A stretch of 64,000 nt of DNA from Arthrobacter sp. YD4 (GTDB lineage Bacteria > Actinomycetota > Actinomycetes > Actinomycetales > Micrococcaceae). Position numbers and translations under genes: made by a program. The notes beneath the pieces are model-generated. The model was not told the origin of the DNA. It saw only the letters and a program-made list of their open reading frames with translations, and did no database searches. Every line of letters starts with the position of its first letter. Within the stretch, counting starts at the first letter, position 1. Positions 62,791 to 64,000 of the stretch are shown here, one piece after another. The stretch lies in the NCBI RefSeq assembly GCF_030410515.1, contig NZ_JAUHHD010000004.1:310001-374000 (forward strand), given 5' to 3'.

Positions 62791-62917
62791 GATGTTTCCC
62801 CCGAACAATCGATGACGTGGTTCTACCCAATCAGTGTCCCGGGATGCCCGGATCCTTACACACGGGCGTGTCGAAAATCAGGCGCAGTGCCGCAACGTCT
62901 GGAAAAAGCCCGGCAGG

Positions 62918-63967
62918 CTAGCCCTGGGCGCGCGGGTGTGCGGCGGCGTAGATTTCGCGCAGCGTGTCGGCGGTGACCAGGGTGTAGACCTGCGTGGTGG
63001 TGACCGAGGCGTGCCCCAGCAGTTCCTGCACCACGCGGACGTCGGCGCCGCCCTCCAGCAGGTGGGTCGCGAAGGAGTGCCGCAGCGTGTGCGGGGAGAC
63101 GTCCTTGGTGATGTTGGCCTTCTCGGCAGCCGTTTTCAGGATGGTCCAGGCGCTCTGGCGGCTGATCCGGCCGCCGCGGGCGTTGAGGAACAGCGCCGGA
63201 GTGCCCTTGCCCTTCGCCGCCAGGAGCGGCCGCCCTCTTACCAGGTAGGCGTCGAGCGCGCGGGCACCGTAGGACCCCAGCGGCACCAGCCGCTCCTTGG
63301 AGCCCTTGCCGAAGAGGCGCACGATCGCCGGCCCCCCGCCGTCGTCGGGAGCGCTCCCGGCCAGTGCGATGTCGTCCACGTCCAGTCCGACGGCCTCGCT
63401 GATGCGGGCCCCGGTGGAGTAGAGGAATTCCAGCAACGCCCGGTCGCGCAGGCCGGTGGCGGTCTCCGTGCCCGCCGCCTCCAGGATGCGGGTCACCTCG
63501 TCCACCGTGATGGCCTTGGGCAGCCGTTTGCCGGGCATCGGCGGATGGACGTCGCTGGCGGGATCGGTCGGGGTAAGGCCCTCGAGGGCCCAGAACTTAT
63601 GCAGCCCCCGGACAGCGACGACGGTGCGGGCCGCGGACCGGACGCCCAGCGCTGTCCCGCCGTCGGAGCCGTCGGAGAGGGCCTGGACAAAGGCGGTGAC
63701 GTCTCGCCGGGTGATGTCCTCGGGGCGGTTGCGCCCGGCGGCCGCCAGGTGGCGGGCGTAACGGGCCAGGTCCCGCCGGTACGCGGACAGGGTGTTGGCG
63801 GCCAGTCCGCGCTCGACCCCCATGTGCTGCAGGTAGTCGGTGATGGCGCGGTCGACGGCGGTGGGCGGCCGGGGGGCATCCGTGGTGGCGTCCGCGGCTG
63901 CCGGTGCCGCCGGGTCGGGAGCGGAGGCAGCCGCCGCGGGAGGCTCCGCCGCCAGCAGGCCGGTCAT
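62918..63967 (-). CDS. xerD: Tyrosine recombinase XerD
   Basis: Site-specific recombinase that resolves chromosome dimers at dif, 349 residues. An Ala/Pro-rich N-terminal extension (about 1-38), then a SAM-like core-binding domain ([20 protein letters not shown]), and the catalytic domain with Arg in [10 protein letters not shown], Lys in [41 protein letters not shown] with the Tyr nucleophile. ATG at 63967. In M. tuberculosis xerD lies only a few genes from parA-scpAB; here about 14 kb lie between. Confidence 0.93.
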   Translation of the reverse strand: MTGLLAAEPPAAAASAPDPAAPAAADATTDAPRPPTAVDRAITDYLQHMGVERGLAANTLSAYRRDLARYARHLAAAGRNRPEDITRRDVTAFVQALSDGSDGGTALGVRSAARTVVAVRGLHKFWALEGLTPTDPASDVHPPMPGKRLPKAITVDEVTRILEAAGTETATGLRDRALLEFLYSTGARISEAVGLDVDDIALAGSAPDDGGGPAIVRLFGKGSKERLVPLGSYGARALDAYLVRGRPLLAAKGKGTPALFLNARGGRISRQSAWTILKTAAEKANITKDVSPHTLRHSFATHLLEGGADVRVVQELLGHASVTTTQVYTLVTADTLREIYAAAHPRAQG

Positions 63968-64000
63968 CCGCGCTGGCTGGGGTGCGCCGGCCAGGGCGCG

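Overview
The window is a high-GC, gene-dense stretch of an actinobacterial chromosome. The gene content and order point to Arthrobacter or a close relative in the Micrococcaceae: a dcw cluster with an actinobacterial MraZ-to-FtsZ order, GarA/OdhI, an Rv2175c-type protein, a PASTA kinase, ScpAB with ParA, and a MurE whose substrate motif lacks the diaminopimelate-reading arginine (these genera use L-lysine). No insertion sequences, prophage or CRISPR arrays are visible. One tRNA (Pro, GGG) is present.

Layout. (1) 1-15803, minus strand: the division and cell wall (dcw) operon mraZ-rsmH-ftsL-like-ftsI-murE-murF-mraY-murD-ftsW-murG-murC-ftsQ-ftsZ (ftsZ cut by the window edge), almost fully overlapping or abutting. 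(2) 16040-31892: DUF3040 protein, dinB, a lipoprotein coupled to a polyprenyl diphosphate synthase, an Rv2175c-like protein, a LysM/transglycosylase wall hydrolase, a PASTA Ser/Thr kinase, class II DAHP synthase, a PlsC acyltransferase, two tandem esterases, a ROK glucokinase and a long-chain acyl-CoA ligase. This resembles, in order, the M. tuberculosis Rv2150c-Rv2187 stretch. (3) 32000-36642: pyruvate carboxylase and an orphan ParA-like ATPase. (4) 36726-39816: MerR regulator, DUF151 nuclease, FtsR-type MerR, GarA/OdhI FHA protein and GcvH, the mirror of Rv1826-Rv1830. (5) 40021-49079: Fpg/Nei glycosylase, tRNA-Pro, then der-LPLAT-cmk-tyrA-rluB-scpB-scpA-parA (like Rv1708-Rv1713). (6) 49343-62790: a more accessory block, with a C4-dicarboxylate transporter and its divergent two-component system, a propionate/2-methylcitrate cluster (prpE / GntR-prpD-prpB-prpC), a secreted-domain protein, a Nudix hydrolase and an ECF sigma factor with a membrane partner. 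(7) xerD at the right end.

How it fits together: the left half makes peptidoglycan precursors and the septal machinery, with nearby enzymes for lipid carriers, wall turnover and wall-sensing phosphorylation. The centre couples carbon flux (pyruvate carboxylase, GarA control of 2-oxoglutarate, GcvH) to division regulators. The right half segregates chromosomes (ParA, ScpAB, XerD) around a block for growth on dicarboxylates and propionate.

The most interesting signals are regulatory: a periodic MraZ operator inside its own promoter with a second, inverted cluster of the same word 200 bp away; a 9-bp-phased, MtrA-like repeat array before the LysM hydrolase; a shared MerR/FtsR-like motif before ftsZ and before a MerR gene; and paired TGTATACA operators in the prpE/GntR divergon. 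I did not see a convincing wholly new multi-gene system; the nearest candidate is the ECF sigma factor with a non-zinc membrane partner.
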